Shown: positions 1-11,844, counted from the first letter of the stretch. The stretch: DNA of 64,000 bases from Ganoderma boninense (GCA_002900995.3 CM035304.1:2348591-2412590); one strand, 5' to 3'. Numbers and translations are program-made. Notes: a model not told the origin generated them from the letters alone.

Positions 1-2838
1 CTTGAACATCATCCACACCACGGACAGCCATGGCTGGCTGCTGGGACACCAGAAGACGTCCTTCCCGGAACCAAACTACAGGTGAGTGCGCGATCGATCG
101 GTCCCGGTGTGGGGTCGGGGTGTATGTATGCGCGGATGTGGGGTAACATGGGATGTGGGATGCAGCGGGGACTTGGGCGACTTCTCGTCGTTCGTCACGC
201 ACATGCAGCAGATTGCGCTGGTGAGTGATTGTGATTTCTGGCGTGGTTTCGGGCGTCCGCGGGGTCTTGACTGTGGCTGTAGGAAAAGGATGTCGACCTC
301 CTCTTGGTCGACTCTGGTGACTTGCACGATGGTGAGCATCGGAGAAATGCGAAGGGGCGGACTATCTTTGACCTGGGCCTTCAACGCTAGGTACTGGTCT
401 CTCCGATGGCTACCCGCCGGGCGGCGTCGATGGGCACGAGGTGAGCACTGACGCAACGAACAAACTGAAGCTCGGACCGATGTTCACGGTATGTGCACAG
501 ACAAACAAGTTCATGTTCGATCTGCCCTACGATATCATGGCCATCGGCAAGTAAGTGTCGACCGTAGTCTTCGCGTCGCCTATATGCTCATAGACGTTCA
601 AGCCACGAGCTGTACATTTACGCCAACACATACGACATGTACAAGAACTTCGCCCCGAAGCTGAACGGTCGTTATCTCTCGTCCAACGTGAACATCACTG
701 TCTTTGACCAGCACGGCAACGTCGTCAACGTCCCCGTCGGCGGTGCGTCGCATAGGTCCTTTTCTATGTCGGAGAATGCGTGTCTGACCCGATATCATCA
801 TGTAATAGAGCGCTTCGCGAAGTTCAAGACGCGCAAGTGAGTACACGGCATGTCAATACCTGAGGTCCGTGGTTGACACATTGCTACAACTCGAAGGGGC
901 CGCAAGGTTACGTCGCTCGGCGTCCTGTACGACTTCACCGGCAATGATGTCAACACCACCGTGCAGAAGGTCGAAAACATGGTCCAGGAACAATGGGTTC
1001 GTCGCATATCACCCGACCTCGCGGGTATCTCTGTATGTGTTCCTGAACCTGGATATTTATCCATGACAGTTCCTGGAGGCCATCGCGGAAGAGCCCGACT
1101 TCTTCCTCCTCGTCGGGTGCGTCAATCCTCCAGATGGGGGCACAGTCCCGAGTCGGAAACTGACAAGCTACTGTGACATGTAGCCACATGCCTGTGGTTA
1201 AGACTGACCATTGTGAGTGCTCGCCGCTGTTCGGTCCTGCTTCATGTATGCTTATCCTGCGGGGTTCCGGTCGCGCACAGGGCCGAATGTGTTCAATGCC
1301 ATCCGCGCTGTCCATCCCACGACACCCATCTTCATTCTCGGAGGTCAGTCGCTTAGCTTAAGACTCTTAAGGAGTCAGGTACTGATGTCGCGCCAGGCCA
1401 CACCCACATTCGTGACTGCGGTAAGGAACAATGCTATGGGAACTGTTCTCAACGTTCTCAACGTAACATCCAGTGCAATACGATGGCCGCTCTATGGCTC
1501 TTGAGAGCGGTCGCTACATGGAGACTATCGGTACGTGCCATGTCGACATTTTATTTTAGCCAAAGAGTGCCCTTCTCACGTTGTGTGTCATGCAGGCTTC
1601 ATGAGTATGTCAGATCTCCTCGTGTCATGGCTACGTCTAACCTCGTAACCTCGCTGTGCAGGTGCAAAACTCGACCAGAAGGGCTCCACGAAGAACCTTA
1701 CCATCAACCGTCGCTACCTCGATGCTAACCGGGTTACGTACGAGGTATGCGCGCAAGGCAGTCTCTCCCCGTCTATCCTGACCTCTCCACTTTCAGTACC
1801 ACACCGGTCGCAGCAACTTCACCTTCGACACCCTGAAGGGCAGACTATTCACCTGGGGCCTCGAAGAGCTCGCGAAGGCCTTCAACCTGAGCATGGAGTT
1901 CGGTGTCGCGCCCCAGGACTACACCATCACCCAGTCTGTTTCCCCCTCATCTCACCAAATCTACGCTCTGACCCTCTCTGCTCTCCAGGGTGCCCTACCC
2001 CTCTAACAACTCACTCCTGTCCCTCTTCGACGAGGCGATGGCCTACGCGCTGACCGCGAACAACTCGCGCGCCGCGATCCCGAACATCATGATCACCAAC
2101 TCGGGCTCGCAGCGCTTCGACGTGTACTCGGGCCCGTTCACCAAGAACGACCAACTCACCGCGTCGCCCTTCGCGGACTCGTTCCTCTACATCCCGGACG
2201 TCGCCCTCTCCGTCGCGAGACAGGTCCTGCCCTCGCTCAACAACGCCGGCGCGAACGAGCGCCGCGAGCTCACCGAGGGCGGCTTCGACGCGGCGGCGTA
2301 CGGGCGCGGCGACGTCGACATGGTGTACCGCGCGTGGCTCGAGGACATGGACAGGAGGAGCAACGGCGCGGTGCGCCGCGCCGCGCAGAATGCGAGCCTC
2401 GGCTACGTCACGCACGACGTGCGTCCTTTCGCTCTCAACCCTACCACCCTTGATTTCTCCCGCTGACGAACGCGTGTCGCGCACAGTCCTGTCCTGGAAT
2501 CGGCGACGACGTCCTCCACTCGCCCCTGGTAAGCCAAAACATCCACATCCCCCCACCTCCCGAGAAGCCCGAGCTGACGCAGTGCCGGTGTCGTTGTATC
2601 ATGAACTATGCAGCCCTACTTCAACGTGCCCGACTTCATCGGGACGAACGCGCCGACGGGCCTCGCGGCCGACGCGACGGTCGACCTCGTCTTCGTCGAC
2701 TTCATCGAGACGCAGCTGCTCCAGATCCTCAACGGGCTCCAGAGCGCGAAGATGTACACGACCGCGGACGTGCAGCTGTACTCGCCCGTGCTCGCGAACG
2801 CGTTCCTCGGGCTGTACGCTGAGAAGTACTGGAATTAA
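1..2838 (+). CDS. Secreted metallophosphatase / 5'-nucleotidase-like protein (3' part)
   Basis: This is a many-exon gene whose start lies before the window. Exon 1 (1-81) opens with the metal-binding motif TTDSHGW, and exon 2 (166-220) joins it in phase. Later exons carry VDSGDLHDG (about 280-330), GNHE split over an intron near 550-610, GHMPV (about 1120-1195) and GGHTHIRDC (about 1340-1420). These are the five blocks of calcineurin-like phosphoesterases in the order seen in the fungal YHR202W/5'-nucleotidase group. The long C-terminal exons (about 1990-2420 and 2620-2838) match the usual C-terminal domain and end in a TAA stop at 2838. Introns are short, with GT-AG ends. It probably hydrolyses a phosphoester such as a nucleotide outside the cell or in the vacuole. 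The family call is firm; the substrate is unknown. Confidence 0.88.
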
Positions 2839-3179
2839 GTCGAAGGACCATGTAATTAGAGCGCGTGGCTTCGTAATGATATATGGTCTAATATTGCGAG
2901 ATGTGGTGATCCCGCACGCAAAGTGGGGACGGGGTCGTGTCCAACAGCACTACCGATGTACTCGGCTCGCACTGCGATACCGCAGTATTCTTTCTGCAAT
3001 TACGTCGGGGCCTTTCTTGCGTGCTGCCAATTCCAAGCCCAGAAAGATGGGATCCTCTCTCTCCCGTGCGTGTCGTAATATCCTGAGTTCGAGCTCTACC
3101 AGAATGTCGTTACAAGCAAAACACCAAAACACACAAAGCTACAGCCCAGAATCATGTTTGGGGGAGAAAAGAAAATGAT
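2839..3179. other. Intergenic, 3' flank of the phosphatase gene
   Basis: No supported gene. It holds the 3' end region of the phosphatase gene and the 3' flank of the tRNA gene, which is transcribed toward it. Confidence 0.6.
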
Positions 3180-3259
3180 GGACACGTCCGGGATCGAACC
3201 GGACCCCTCTCGCAAACGAGCTGCTAAGCGAGCGTGATAACCAACTACACCACGTGCCC
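3180..3259 (-). tRNA. tRNA-Ala (anticodon AGC) with a 7-nt intron
   Basis: Read on the minus strand, a seven-pair acceptor stem forms between 3253-3259 and 3180-3186. It includes a G3:U70 pair, the classic alanine identity element. The D arm, a five-pair anticodon stem (CTCGC/GCGAG) and a perfect TCCGG/CCGGA T stem with a TTCGATC loop all fold. The anticodon loop region has 14 bases, so after TTAGCA there is a 7-base intron in the canonical position 37/38. Anticodon AGC reads GCU/GCC. Confidence 0.95.
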
Positions 3260-4240
3260 GTGTTCTCAGCACAGAGACATGATCTGATAGTGACAAAGCC
3301 TAGATATTCCATTCCACTGAGCACTTCGTGCTAGCACTGGGTATGCCGCACAGCTTGTACCTAGCTATAAGCCCGTACAACATGAAGACGAGGCCAACAT
3401 ATCCTCAAAGACTGAGCGCCGAGCCCTTGCATGGCTTGAATTCGTAGTCCAACATTTGCGGCCTGCGCACATACGTACCAAATATTCCGAACATTTAGAC
3501 CATAACTTCACGTCCGAGTCGTCCAGTTAGTATGTGCCGGGATTAGCACGGCTGAAATTACTGCTACTACTTTGTACCTGGTACTACGAGTAGGTAACGG
3601 CGTTTACTTATACACGAAATGGGCCTGGCGCCCAATGTTCTATGAGAAGATCCAACAACACACAACGCTAATGATACACCGATACAGACACTGAGGCAGG
3701 AGACTACGCGAGGAGCAGGAGCAGGAGCAGGAGAGCGGAGCAACACAAAGGGCGAGAGCAGAAGAGCAAGCAGAGAGGCGGAGGAGCAAGTATCCAAGAA
3801 ACGGTAGGAAGGGGGGGGGGGGGGTTGAATAACGGAGGAAGCGCAGGTAAGATAGCGCGGAGTGGGGACGAAAACGGACGCGAGGGGTTGCCAAGGGGAA
3901 AGGAGAGAGAAGCAAGCGCGCTGGAGAGAAGGAGAGAATGCATCCGCAGCGTCGAACGGCGCCTCTGTGCGCGGGGGGAAGGTGATCGGTGGGCCGCCAG
4001 CAGCACAGCCAGCGTGTCTATTGCGCGGAGAGGGAGAGCGGACGCAGTGGATGGGGTAGCGCAAGCGTGCAGAGGGAAGCGGAGAGTGGGAAGGTAACGC
4101 GAGCACGGGAGAGGGCGAAGTGTCCGAGCCCTGGACGAAAGACTGAATGGAATGGAACAGAGCGCAAGGAGGAGGAAGAGGGAGTGGGGTGGAGGGAGGG
4201 GGCGATCAGAGAACAACGGGAGCGGATGCTGCGCAGGCTC
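3260..4240. other. Intergenic, purine-rich, no supported gene
   Basis: This stretch separates the tRNA from the next gene. From about 3700 to 4200 the plus strand is strongly GA-rich, with a run of G near 3812-3825. Long open frames on both strands encode only biased Ser/Pro/Leu or Arg/Glu/Gly sequence without domain character. They are best read as composition artefacts. Confidence 0.6.
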
Positions 4241-4957
4241 TCAGACGAGCGCATCGAGACTGGCCTGTGGGTTACGCGCGGGCGTCAGCCTCTGGTTTCT
4301 GCCATGTGTTGAGGCCAAGCAAATGATGCTTACAGCTTCGCTTTCCACCGGTGTTACCTCTACTGCGGGGACTACCGGTGCCGCCGACGCTTCTACGGCG
4401 GATGCGAGACTCTCTATGAGATCTTCTGCAGAGGATGCAGCGGGATCCACGACCGCATCGACCGTTACCGCACTCGTCGCTGTGGAGGACGTGCTGGCGA
4501 GCGAGTTTCGCGCTGCGGTCAATGCGGAGATAAGGAGGTCGATAATCCCCAGCGAGTCGTCGGAGGATGGCGTGCTCGTAGTGGTATCGGTAGCGGCCTG
4601 TGCAGCGATGATCAGTCAGGAGCGAGGACAAGGATGAATCTGCAGCGCAACGCACCGTGCTTGTCCCAGTCCCAGTGGGAAGAGCGTATAGACAGCCCAT
4701 CATGCGGCAGCCACGAGGGTAGTTGCCCCTCTGCAATGAAATTAGAACGACTGTTAAGAGGTAGAGCTAGCTTGAGCGACATACCGCTTGATGAACGACG
4801 ATCTGGGGCCTCTGGATGGGTGCAGCATAGGTGATCGGGAAGGCTGGTGGCGAAGATTAGAACCTGGACAGTAGTGAATCAGTCCACGATGGTACGCACC
4901 GCCGACGACAAGCGCAGAGATGGCGAAGGTGCGGGTAAGAATGAACGTCTGGACCAT
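4241..4957 (-). CDS. Small secreted Ser/Thr/Ala-rich protein, paralog B
   Basis: I read four exons: 4900-4957, 4785-4843, 4656-4730 and 4241-4597. Three canonical introns of 54-58 bases separate them, giving an open frame of about 182 residues. The N-terminus MVQTFILTRTFAISALVVGA looks like a signal peptide. A motif YPRGCRMMGC follows in exon 3, and the last exon is rich in Ser, Thr, Ala and Val. A further in-frame 69-base intron in the last exon (GTAAGC donor) is possible and would not change the stop codon. The divergent gene at 6353 has the same exon plan and phases, which strongly supports both models. Function is unknown; a cell-wall or effector-like secreted role is only a guess. Confidence 0.72.
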
Positions 4958-5056
4958 GGTGGCGCGAGGTGAGAAGCGAAGAAGGGATAGGTGGAGAAGG
5001 TGAAATGAGGAGGGTGAACAGGTGAAGGGAGGGAGGCCTTCTGCAGTGTGCTGTGG

Positions 5057-5074
5057 CTGCTGCTGCTGCTGCTG
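5057..5074. repeat. (CTG)6 microsatellite
   Basis: Six perfect CTG units lie in the promoter region between the two divergent secreted-protein genes. Confidence 0.9.
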
Positions 5075-5100
5075 GATCTCGGTAGCGACCTGCGCAGGGT

Positions 5101-5106
5101 CTTATA
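5101..5106 (-). promoter_or_regulatory. TATA box of secreted paralog B
   Basis: The minus strand reads GGTATAAG about 145 bases upstream of the start codon at 4957. Paralog C has the same GGTATAAG string about 130 bases upstream of its own start, so the core promoter seems conserved along with the coding exons. Confidence 0.5.
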
Positions 5107-6218
5107 CCCATTTGCGACGACGTTGCATTGGTGACCTGCATCCGTCTATGGAGTGCATAAAGACTGGGACGAAAAAGGAAGGATGGAGCAATTACGACAG
5201 CAAGAGGGCTGCCGGTGAGAAAGTGCCTGGCGTTTTTGCGGGTAAAGGCTGCTGCCATTTCGGGCAGTAAGCTTGTCGCGGGAAGCCGGAGGGAAGTTTA
5301 CGGATGAGTGACAACGGACGGGTAACTTGCCTGACAATCAGCTCGGATTGACAATTGCAACTCACTACATTGATTCGGGGTCTGCGCATCCGGATATGGT
5401 GTCCCTTGTAGTGCTATCCATATATTCAGAGCTTCCGGACTGCGACTTTGGAATCTCGACGACGCGACAATTCCCATCGCCTGCCCCGTGACGGGCAGAC
5501 CGACATTTAATGATTGCTGATGATAGCGTAAGTTCCCCGAGAGGTAAGTAAGAGGCCTGTAGGGGACGTACTCTGGTCCGAACGACGTAAACGTGGCATG
5601 ATTCATTTGAATCATGGCCTCCGGGAGTCCGGCGACTCGGAGTCGGCGAGCACTGGCACTAGTGCTGGTCGGGTGCGAGTGCCAGATCAGACGGTGCTGG
5701 CGACATCGGCCGCGAGACGAGTTCTGATGCAGGGCATGAGGGCGAGGGAGCAGCCGTCAGATGGGAAGGAAGAGGAGCGAGCCTCGGTTCGCGCGCTCCT
5801 CCGCATTGCCCACAAGCGCCCTCAAATGTACTTGCCATATCGGGGCAGTTGTTTGTCCTCCAACCCCTCCGGTTAGCGCCCGACGCCGAGGCTGCCCCGG
5901 GCGCAGGAGCGCGCACCACAACACTTGTTCCCAACTACGACGCCCATTCAGCGCCCCCCTGCGCCGCCCGTATCTATCACAAGTCTTCGACTCCGCCAGG
6001 CATGATGCGACACTCTCCTGAAGATGCTTCTCATTCATCTTCTCATGGCACCTCCGCCCGTCATCATTGGGGATCCGCTGGGCTTCGCCGCCGCTGTGCC
6101 AGCTGGTTGCCATCGACAGACCAGGGTGGCGCATCTCAGTGGTGTATCCACTGGCCATAGGGCTTCTAGCCCGTTACCTATTCGAACGCAGTGTTTGACA
6201 CTGCACAGTTTGGTGAGG
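5107..6218. other. Shared upstream region of the two secreted-protein genes
   Basis: This is about 1.1 kb between divergent paralogs. Open frames of 90-130 codons occur near 5600-6160 on both strands, but they overlap each other, lack recognisable domains and show no splice-supported continuity. I treat the region as intergenic. Confidence 0.5.
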
Positions 6219-6221
6219 AGG

Positions 6222-6227
6222 TATAAG
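6222..6227 (+). promoter_or_regulatory. TATA box of secreted paralog C
   Basis: TATAAG in the context GAGGAGGTATAAGTGA, about 130 bases before the ATG at 6353. It matches the motif and spacing upstream of paralog B. Confidence 0.5.
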
Positions 6228-6352
6228 TGAAGACGAGATGCCTGTTGCAGCGGGTTTCCAGCAGGTTCATCGTCCTATCCGTTCTGTCTCACACAACTGT
6301 CTGTTTGCCTGACCTTCGTTCTTTCAACTGTCTCCGCCGATTACTGGACGAC

Positions 6353-7559
6353 ATGCTCACTTTCATTCTGATGCCTACCTTCGCGATCTCTGCTTCCCTC
6401 GTGGGTGGTGAGTACACATTTCTGTCCTTTCACGTTCACATCTTCCACGCCGGCTTCCCTACCGAGTCGCATTTTATCGGAATGCCAATCCCGTTCTGCT
6501 GTGCCCTTACGCACATCTCATGGCCTTACTTTTTGCCGTGTCTTGCATTCATTCGTACCCTCAGGTTCAATGCCCTGCTCGTGCCTTCTGACTGGATGAC
6601 TTCCCGTAAGAATCTACGGACGTCCCAACGTCCGTAGTTGCTCGTAGATGTGAAATCTGACCTATCCGCCGAGATGCCGAGTGCGATACAGACTCCGCTC
6701 CAGAGACCGACGTCCGTAGATGCAACAAGCGCCCAACATCTAGAAGGGGGGGTCGACCCCCCCTTCCAGACCTAAAGACGTCCGTAGTTGCCTCGCTAAA
6801 GCTCGAACACCCTTCAAAAGGAAGGATGTATCATTAGTAATCCTGTTGGCATCAAGAAACTGTCAAGTCCCTTCCAAATTGGGTGCGCCTGTCTGCTGAG
6901 GTAAGTGATGTCCATGACCATAGGCGCTCGTAAGAAATGCTCGAGCGACCAAGATCCTTAGCACAGATCAAGCTCCGCTCCTGCATCAAAAGTGATCTAC
7001 GGACGCCCCAGAGCCGTAGATTCTTACGGGAAGTCATCCACTGTCGCCTTCCGACCGCTGACATTCTAATTCCTAGCTGCCCCCGCTGCATATGCCGTGC
7101 CCCTTGCAACTTACCCGCGTGACTTCGTGGTAAGCAAATATACCCTCTTGCAGACCTCACCAGGTTGCTCATGCGGCGTTTGAACAGGTGCTTGCAAACC
7201 GAGGCTGTCGTCAAGTTGGATGCTTGGTCGAAACCTTCAGCAGCATTCCAGACTCAGTGGGTCCCGTTCCTTTCATGATTGGGCTGTCGCTCATCGAGCT
7301 CTTCATCTAGTCCACCGCCATGGCCACGCCGGCCGCAGCGACCACGACAGGATCTCCTGCGCCGACTCCCTCTGTTGACACAGCGCAGGAGTCCCCAGAT
7401 CCCCTCGGACTCGTGGTGCGTGCGGTTGGTGCCGCCAGACCGTATGTCGGCCAGCTCTCTGCCACGGCCAATGAGGGACCGGAACCGAATGCAAATAAGG
7501 TATGTATCGTCTCTCCAGTACGCCCCTTGCGACAACGTTCATTTCCGCGCCAGATATAA
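6353..7559 (+). CDS. Small secreted Ala/Thr/Pro-rich protein, paralog C
   Basis: I read exons at 6353-6407, 7077-7129, 7188-7256 and 7311-about 7559. The signal-like N-terminus MLTFILMPTFAISASLVGA, the following AAPAAYAVPL segment and the exon-3 motif NRGCRQVGC align with paralog B, and the intron phases are identical (phase 1, 0, 0). Introns 2 and 3 are 58 and 54 bases. Intron 1 is 669 bases because it holds a TIR element at 6593-7040. The last exon is rich in Ala, Thr and Pro. A terminal splice at 7501 with a short alternative C-terminus is possible. Function is unknown. Confidence 0.68.
6593..7040. mobile_element. 448-bp TIR element (MITE-like) inside intron 1
   Basis: A perfect 27-bp terminal inverted repeat lies at 6593-6619 and 7014-7040, beginning TGGATGACTTCCCGTAAG. 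Internally the string ACGTCCGTAG recurs several times, and a perfect 24-bp palindrome with G7-TCGA-C7 core lies at 6743-6766. No transposase frame is present. A possible 10-bp target duplication with one mismatch (GCCTTCTGAC at 6583-6592, GCCTTCCGAC at 7046-7055) is offset by five bases on the right, so the exact right end is uncertain. Confidence 0.8.
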
Positions 7560-8045
7560 CCGTCAAACAGACTAGAAACGGTTGTCCGCACGACCACACA
7601 TTACGGTGAGCAACGGTGTGAGAGCTTGCTGGAAGCTTCTCATCTATTGCTGCCGACCTTCCCCCCGTGTGTGTGCCGTCCTGCCTTTGAGAAATGCGTT
7701 GTCCGCGCCACCATTGAGTTCGCCTTCGGACCCGCAGAAGAACGCGACCTGGCCTATCTCCTCCTTCCCACTCCTTCTCTCGATGTTATCTCGCTTTGTT
7801 TCGAGCGAATCCCTCCTTGAACCCGTGTTCTAGCCGCTATCTAATAGTATATTCAGACGTGATGGAGCCCGTCCCGTTTTTACTTTACAGTTTGTCCCTG
7901 GCCCTTGGACAAGCCACTGTCCGTTTTCGTACTAGCGTGTATAGTCCTCTTGCCCATTCCACACAGCGAAGGGCCTGAATGCCTGGATTAGACCTTCGTC
8001 ATGATGGGATGGCACCTCCAGAATGGCCTCGTATCGATCCTCAGG
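7560..8045. other. Intergenic, no supported gene
   Basis: Holds the 3' region of secreted paralog C and the 3' flank of the minus-strand F-box relic. Nothing else is convincing. Confidence 0.55.
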
Positions 8046-8440
8046 CTAGAACTCGTACCCATCTCGCGAAGTATCTAGCTTGACCTGGGGTACGCCCTTC
8101 GCCGCCGTCCTCGGCAATACGGCCCCGCAGCGCAGCCGCTACCCGCTCTCTGTCCTGTACAGTCAGATCAATGTACCCATCTTCGTCTCCGAAGTTACTC
8201 AAGCAACGTTCCGCGGGGTCGAGCACGAACACGAAGCGCTCGAGTTCTGTGCCAGCCGCGAGCGCCTGTTCAGCCCAGCCCGCCCCACGGGACAACAAGG
8301 TCACGGTCCTGCCTGGTCCGGCTCTCACCGCGCGTGGCCGTGAGACGGCGAAGAGAACGTCCCGGTCCACCTTTCCCCGCTGGAGCCCACGGCGCACCCT
8401 GAAAAGGGGGCACAACACAACACCGCGGGCGGCAGCCGGC
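8046..8440 (-). pseudogene. F-box family relic (C-terminal part only)
   Basis: The minus strand encodes WAEQALAAGTELERFVFVL followed by an acidic stretch and DRERVAAALRG. After a one-base frame change it continues as VLPRTAAKGV and stops at 8046. This matches the C-terminal ends of the F-box proteins at 9922-11391 and 42259-43667, which share the pattern of a Phe-Val-Phe strand, a D-R-x-R-V-A helix and VLPxxxxKGV. The F-box and middle of the protein are absent. Because it keeps only the tail and is frameshifted, I call it a relic of the tandem array. Confidence 0.62.
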
Positions 8441-9921
8441 AAATTGAAAGGATATGCGCCGCGCGCATGCGTCCGAGTCGGGAGGACAGCGCGCGGGCTA
8501 ACAGCTCGGCATACTTACGACACTGGCCCCTTTCCTGGCTGGGCGGCCCAGGGCGCGTGCATATAAGTACACAACATACCAGGGTCAGGGACGCCAGCGC
8601 CGCTGTACTACTTATGCGCGGGCGGCCCCCAGGGCGATCCAGCGCTCGGGGAGGGTTTCTGCATGCAAGATCAAGCATCGACGGCGGCGGCGGCGGCTGG
8701 CATCAGCGACCATTTACATTCGATGAGTCTGCGACGCGGCGGAGAGAAGGCGTACCTTTGACGGAGAGGTCCTGAAGCAAGCACTGAAAGGCGATATCGA
8801 GGTAGAGACAGAGAGCTGTTGGAAATGGAGGGATATGGTGGTCGTTCTCCGCGATCGACAAGACGATTCACCATATGAGAAATATGAGAATAATTGCAAC
8901 GTACCGAGTTGTCAAACGCTGTCTAACGATGGAGAGGGTGGACCTGGGTGGACGCCGGACGGGATTCGCCAAACCCAGACTTCGTGCGTGGCACAGCCTC
9001 TAGGTTCGGATCAAGCCGTCTTCTGTTACTACTTCGCGTTCCGCATGTCGCGCTACGAAGCAATCGTCTGAACAAGGGCTCGCCCTGAACCTGCAGAAAG
9101 TAAGTACAGCCTCGCAAGTTGGATTACCACGGCGAGCAGGGCGATGATCGCTATGTGCTTATGGACCCCACCCTATGCATTGCTGTCTCTCCGAGGCCCT
9201 GCAAATCATAAGTTGTTTCGGATAATGAATGTTATCCGGGGTCTAAGCTTAGCAAGTCGCACGGTCACGCGCAACGCGACGCGTGTATCGCGCGTCGCGT
9301 CGCGCCAGCTTCTTTGTCTCTGGTTCAGTCCTCATGGCCTTTGTCTTCCCTGATCGTATATCTTCCTCACTTCTCGCTTCTCTCCCTTCTCCCATCTCCT
9401 TCCTGACCCGCGTGCTCGAAAGGTACCGTAGTTACCTACTCTCTCCCTCGTCTCCTTCCTGACCCGCGTGCTCGAAAGTCCCTGGACTTCGAGTATCCTT
9501 CTGTTCTCACCCGCCCTTCCGCTATCCCTTCTCATATAGACTATTCCACTCCTCTCCATTCCATTTCCATACAGTTACAAAACAAACACATACATTCGGT
9601 CCTAGATTCTCGTAAACCGACTAACTAGTCTACGTACAACCCCATGTATCCCTTCGCTTGCGCCGGCTTGAGCTCGGCCCCCTCCGGGTCGCGCGAGAGA
9701 GCGTCAGCGACGCGAGTCGGACGGCGCCTTACGCGCAGTTCATAGCGCGCCAATGCCATCCTCCTTGCCCTGCCCGACGCGCGCGAGATTAGAACTTCCG
9801 GTATTTCAGTACAGTATGTGTATGTCCCTACATGTACACAAGCATGCGATACAGACGAGTTCAGGAATGTTCAGCAAGCTACAACCCGCTCACAAGCGAG
9901 CGCAGATTCGATCCAGCCCAG
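8441..9921. other. Intergenic between F-box relic and F-box gene
   Basis: About 1.5 kb without a supported gene. It contains a CGG-rich run near 8680-8700, a GCATATAAG string near 8560 and a 28-bp direct repeat at 9395-9478. The short open frames are not supported. Confidence 0.5.
9395..9478. repeat. 28-bp direct repeat, two copies
   Basis: Identical 28-base copies at 9395-9422 and 9451-9478 (containing CTTCCTGACCCGCGTGCTCG) are separated by 28 bases that include the imperfect palindrome GGTACCGTAGTTACC. Confidence 0.85.
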
Positions 9922-11391
9922 TTAAATCTCACACAACAACGCCTTCGTGTCCATGGGCGGCCTCATCTCCACCGCGAGCACGCCCCGCTTCACGAGCCAC
10001 GGCAGCACGCCCTGCAGCGTGCCCGCGATGCGCGCCCTGTCCTCAGGCGCGGGGTGCCCCTCCGTGTTGTAGAACACGAACGCGCAGCGCGCGAGCCCGC
10101 GCTGGCCCGCGAGCTCCGCGTCCATCGCCCGCCAGTGCGTCCCCTCGGCGACCGCCTCGAGCACCTCCTTCACGCCATCGTCCTCGAAGTTGGCCAGCTT
10201 GTCCATGGAGTCGTAGCCGTAGTCCTTGGTGCCTGCGTGCACCTTGAACGGTGATCGAGCGCACGGAGGGGGGCGAGGGCGAGACGAGGCGCGCGTACGC
10301 GGGGAGCACGCCGCGCAGGTAGTCCTTGTACGGGATGCGCGACTGGTTCTTGCCCTCGACGACGAAGGTCAGCGTCTCCAGCGCGGTGCACGATGCGATG
10401 CACTCGACGAGCGGGGTCCACGGCCTGAGGCCGATCCCTGCGTGCGTATCGAGCCCGAGTCAGCCTCGCAGGCGCGATGTGGAGTCGCGAAGAGAAAACA
10501 CGCACCAGGCACCACTGCGAGGAGGCGGCGGTCGAGGTCGAGGTGGAGCTTGCGCAGGTGGTCGCGCGCACCGCGCAGGCAGGGGATGAGGAAGCCCTCG
10601 AGGTCGGTCTGGCGGGTGATTTTGAGCCGGAGGGCCGTGAGCGAGCCGGCGGGGAGGGACGACGCGGAGAGGGCGGTCCCCAAGACCGCGGGCGAATCGC
10701 AGTGCATGGAATCCAGCACCACGTTCTCGATGAAGGGCACCGTGGACGGAGACAGATCCAGCGCAGAGGTGTCGTCGACGCCGGATCGCGCGCCGCAGCT
10801 CCAGACCCTGATGGAACGGATGCGGGAGAAGAGGCGGAGGATGTCGAAGAGGGATTTTGCCCCGTTGAACTCGCACCACGAGATCTCCAGCGTGTCGAGG
10901 ACGGCGCGGGGGGATGGGCCGGCGTCCGGGATGGGAGTGTCGAGGGGCGTGATCTGCGAGGCCATCTCCGGGTCGAGCGTCATGAAGGATACGGCAAGTG
11001 AGCGCAGGCGCGGCGCCTTCGAAAGCGTCGCTTGAATAAACCAAGCGAGGGACGGTATGGAGCCGCCGTGGATGGTCATACCAAGGATAAAGCTTGCGAT
11101 ACGGGGAGTACTGTCGAGGAAATCCAGGAACCTCTGGAGCTCCTTTGGATTGCAGTGCTGGCAGTCGCTGTTCAGTCCTGGCTGGAGATTGACGAGTACG
11201 GAGCGAAAGAGGCGTTGTTGCGCCAATAATGCCCATTCGCGACAAACGAGGGTACACGCTTGAAGAGCCCTAAAGTCGTGGGATACTTGGTCGAGGATTG
11301 CGCATTCGAGGTCAAAGGGGAGAGAGAGGAGCAGGGGGACACTGTATTTCTTGGACAGAGGGGAGGCTTGAAGCGGATATATGTCGTCCAT
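9922..11391 (-). CDS. F-box family protein (array member 1)
   Basis: Exon 1 (10506-11391) starts at an ATG. Around residues 22-60 it carries an F-box-like segment with LPFDLECAILDQVS and CTLVCREWALLAQQRLFRSV. Leucine-rich-type repeats follow. A 68-base intron (10438-10505) joins it in phase to exon 2, which runs to the stop at 9922. In exon 2 the frame changes once near 10250, after RSITV; the continuation resumes one base out of frame. Paralogs are unbroken at this point, so this is either a sequence error or a recent lesion. F-box proteins recruit substrates to SCF ubiquitin ligases; the target here is unknown. Confidence 0.8.
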
Positions 11392-11844
11392 GTCGGGGAA
11401 ACTGAAAAGGGGTTGTCAGATACGTATACGGTAGTCAAGATCAGGTATTGGACCGCGAATGTGAATTTTCTGTGTGCCCGAAACCAGTTTGCATGAAAGC
11501 ACGTTTTGCTTTCTAAAGTAATAAACGTAAATAGCACGACACGAATTCAACGAGCATGTAACACGATTTCTGCGATACATTTCAAAACGCTCGAAACGGC
11601 CATCAAAACCTTTACGGCAGCGGTGGGACCCACAGCCCCACAGGTGCATATGCTCGCTGTCTGCTTTGACGTGTGGAAATGGCGAGAATTTACAAAAATA
11701 CAGGAAGAACGTACTTACCGGATGACGATGCGAGGAAGAGAGTGCCAGACGAGCAAAAATTTCGATGGTCCCGTACTCCTCCGAGCCTAGCCGCCGATAG
11801 CACGTGGCTTTTGGATGCCTTTTTCAGCGAAAAATTGTGCGCTT
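11392..11844. other. Upstream region of F-box member 1 up to the copia LTR
   Basis: No supported gene; likely promoter of the minus-strand F-box gene and the left flank of the retrotransposon insertion. Confidence 0.5.

Noticed and set aside
3567..4216. Long minus-strand open frames of 90-179 codons
   Set aside because: They overlap in several frames in a GA-rich tract and encode only Ser/Pro/Leu-biased sequence, so they are composition artefacts.
5598..6160. Overlapping frames between the two secreted-protein genes
   Set aside because: Both strands are open over the same interval and neither shows domains, signal peptide or intron support.
10226..11035. A 269-codon plus-strand frame
   Set aside because: It is the shadow of the F-box exon on the minus strand in GC-rich sequence.
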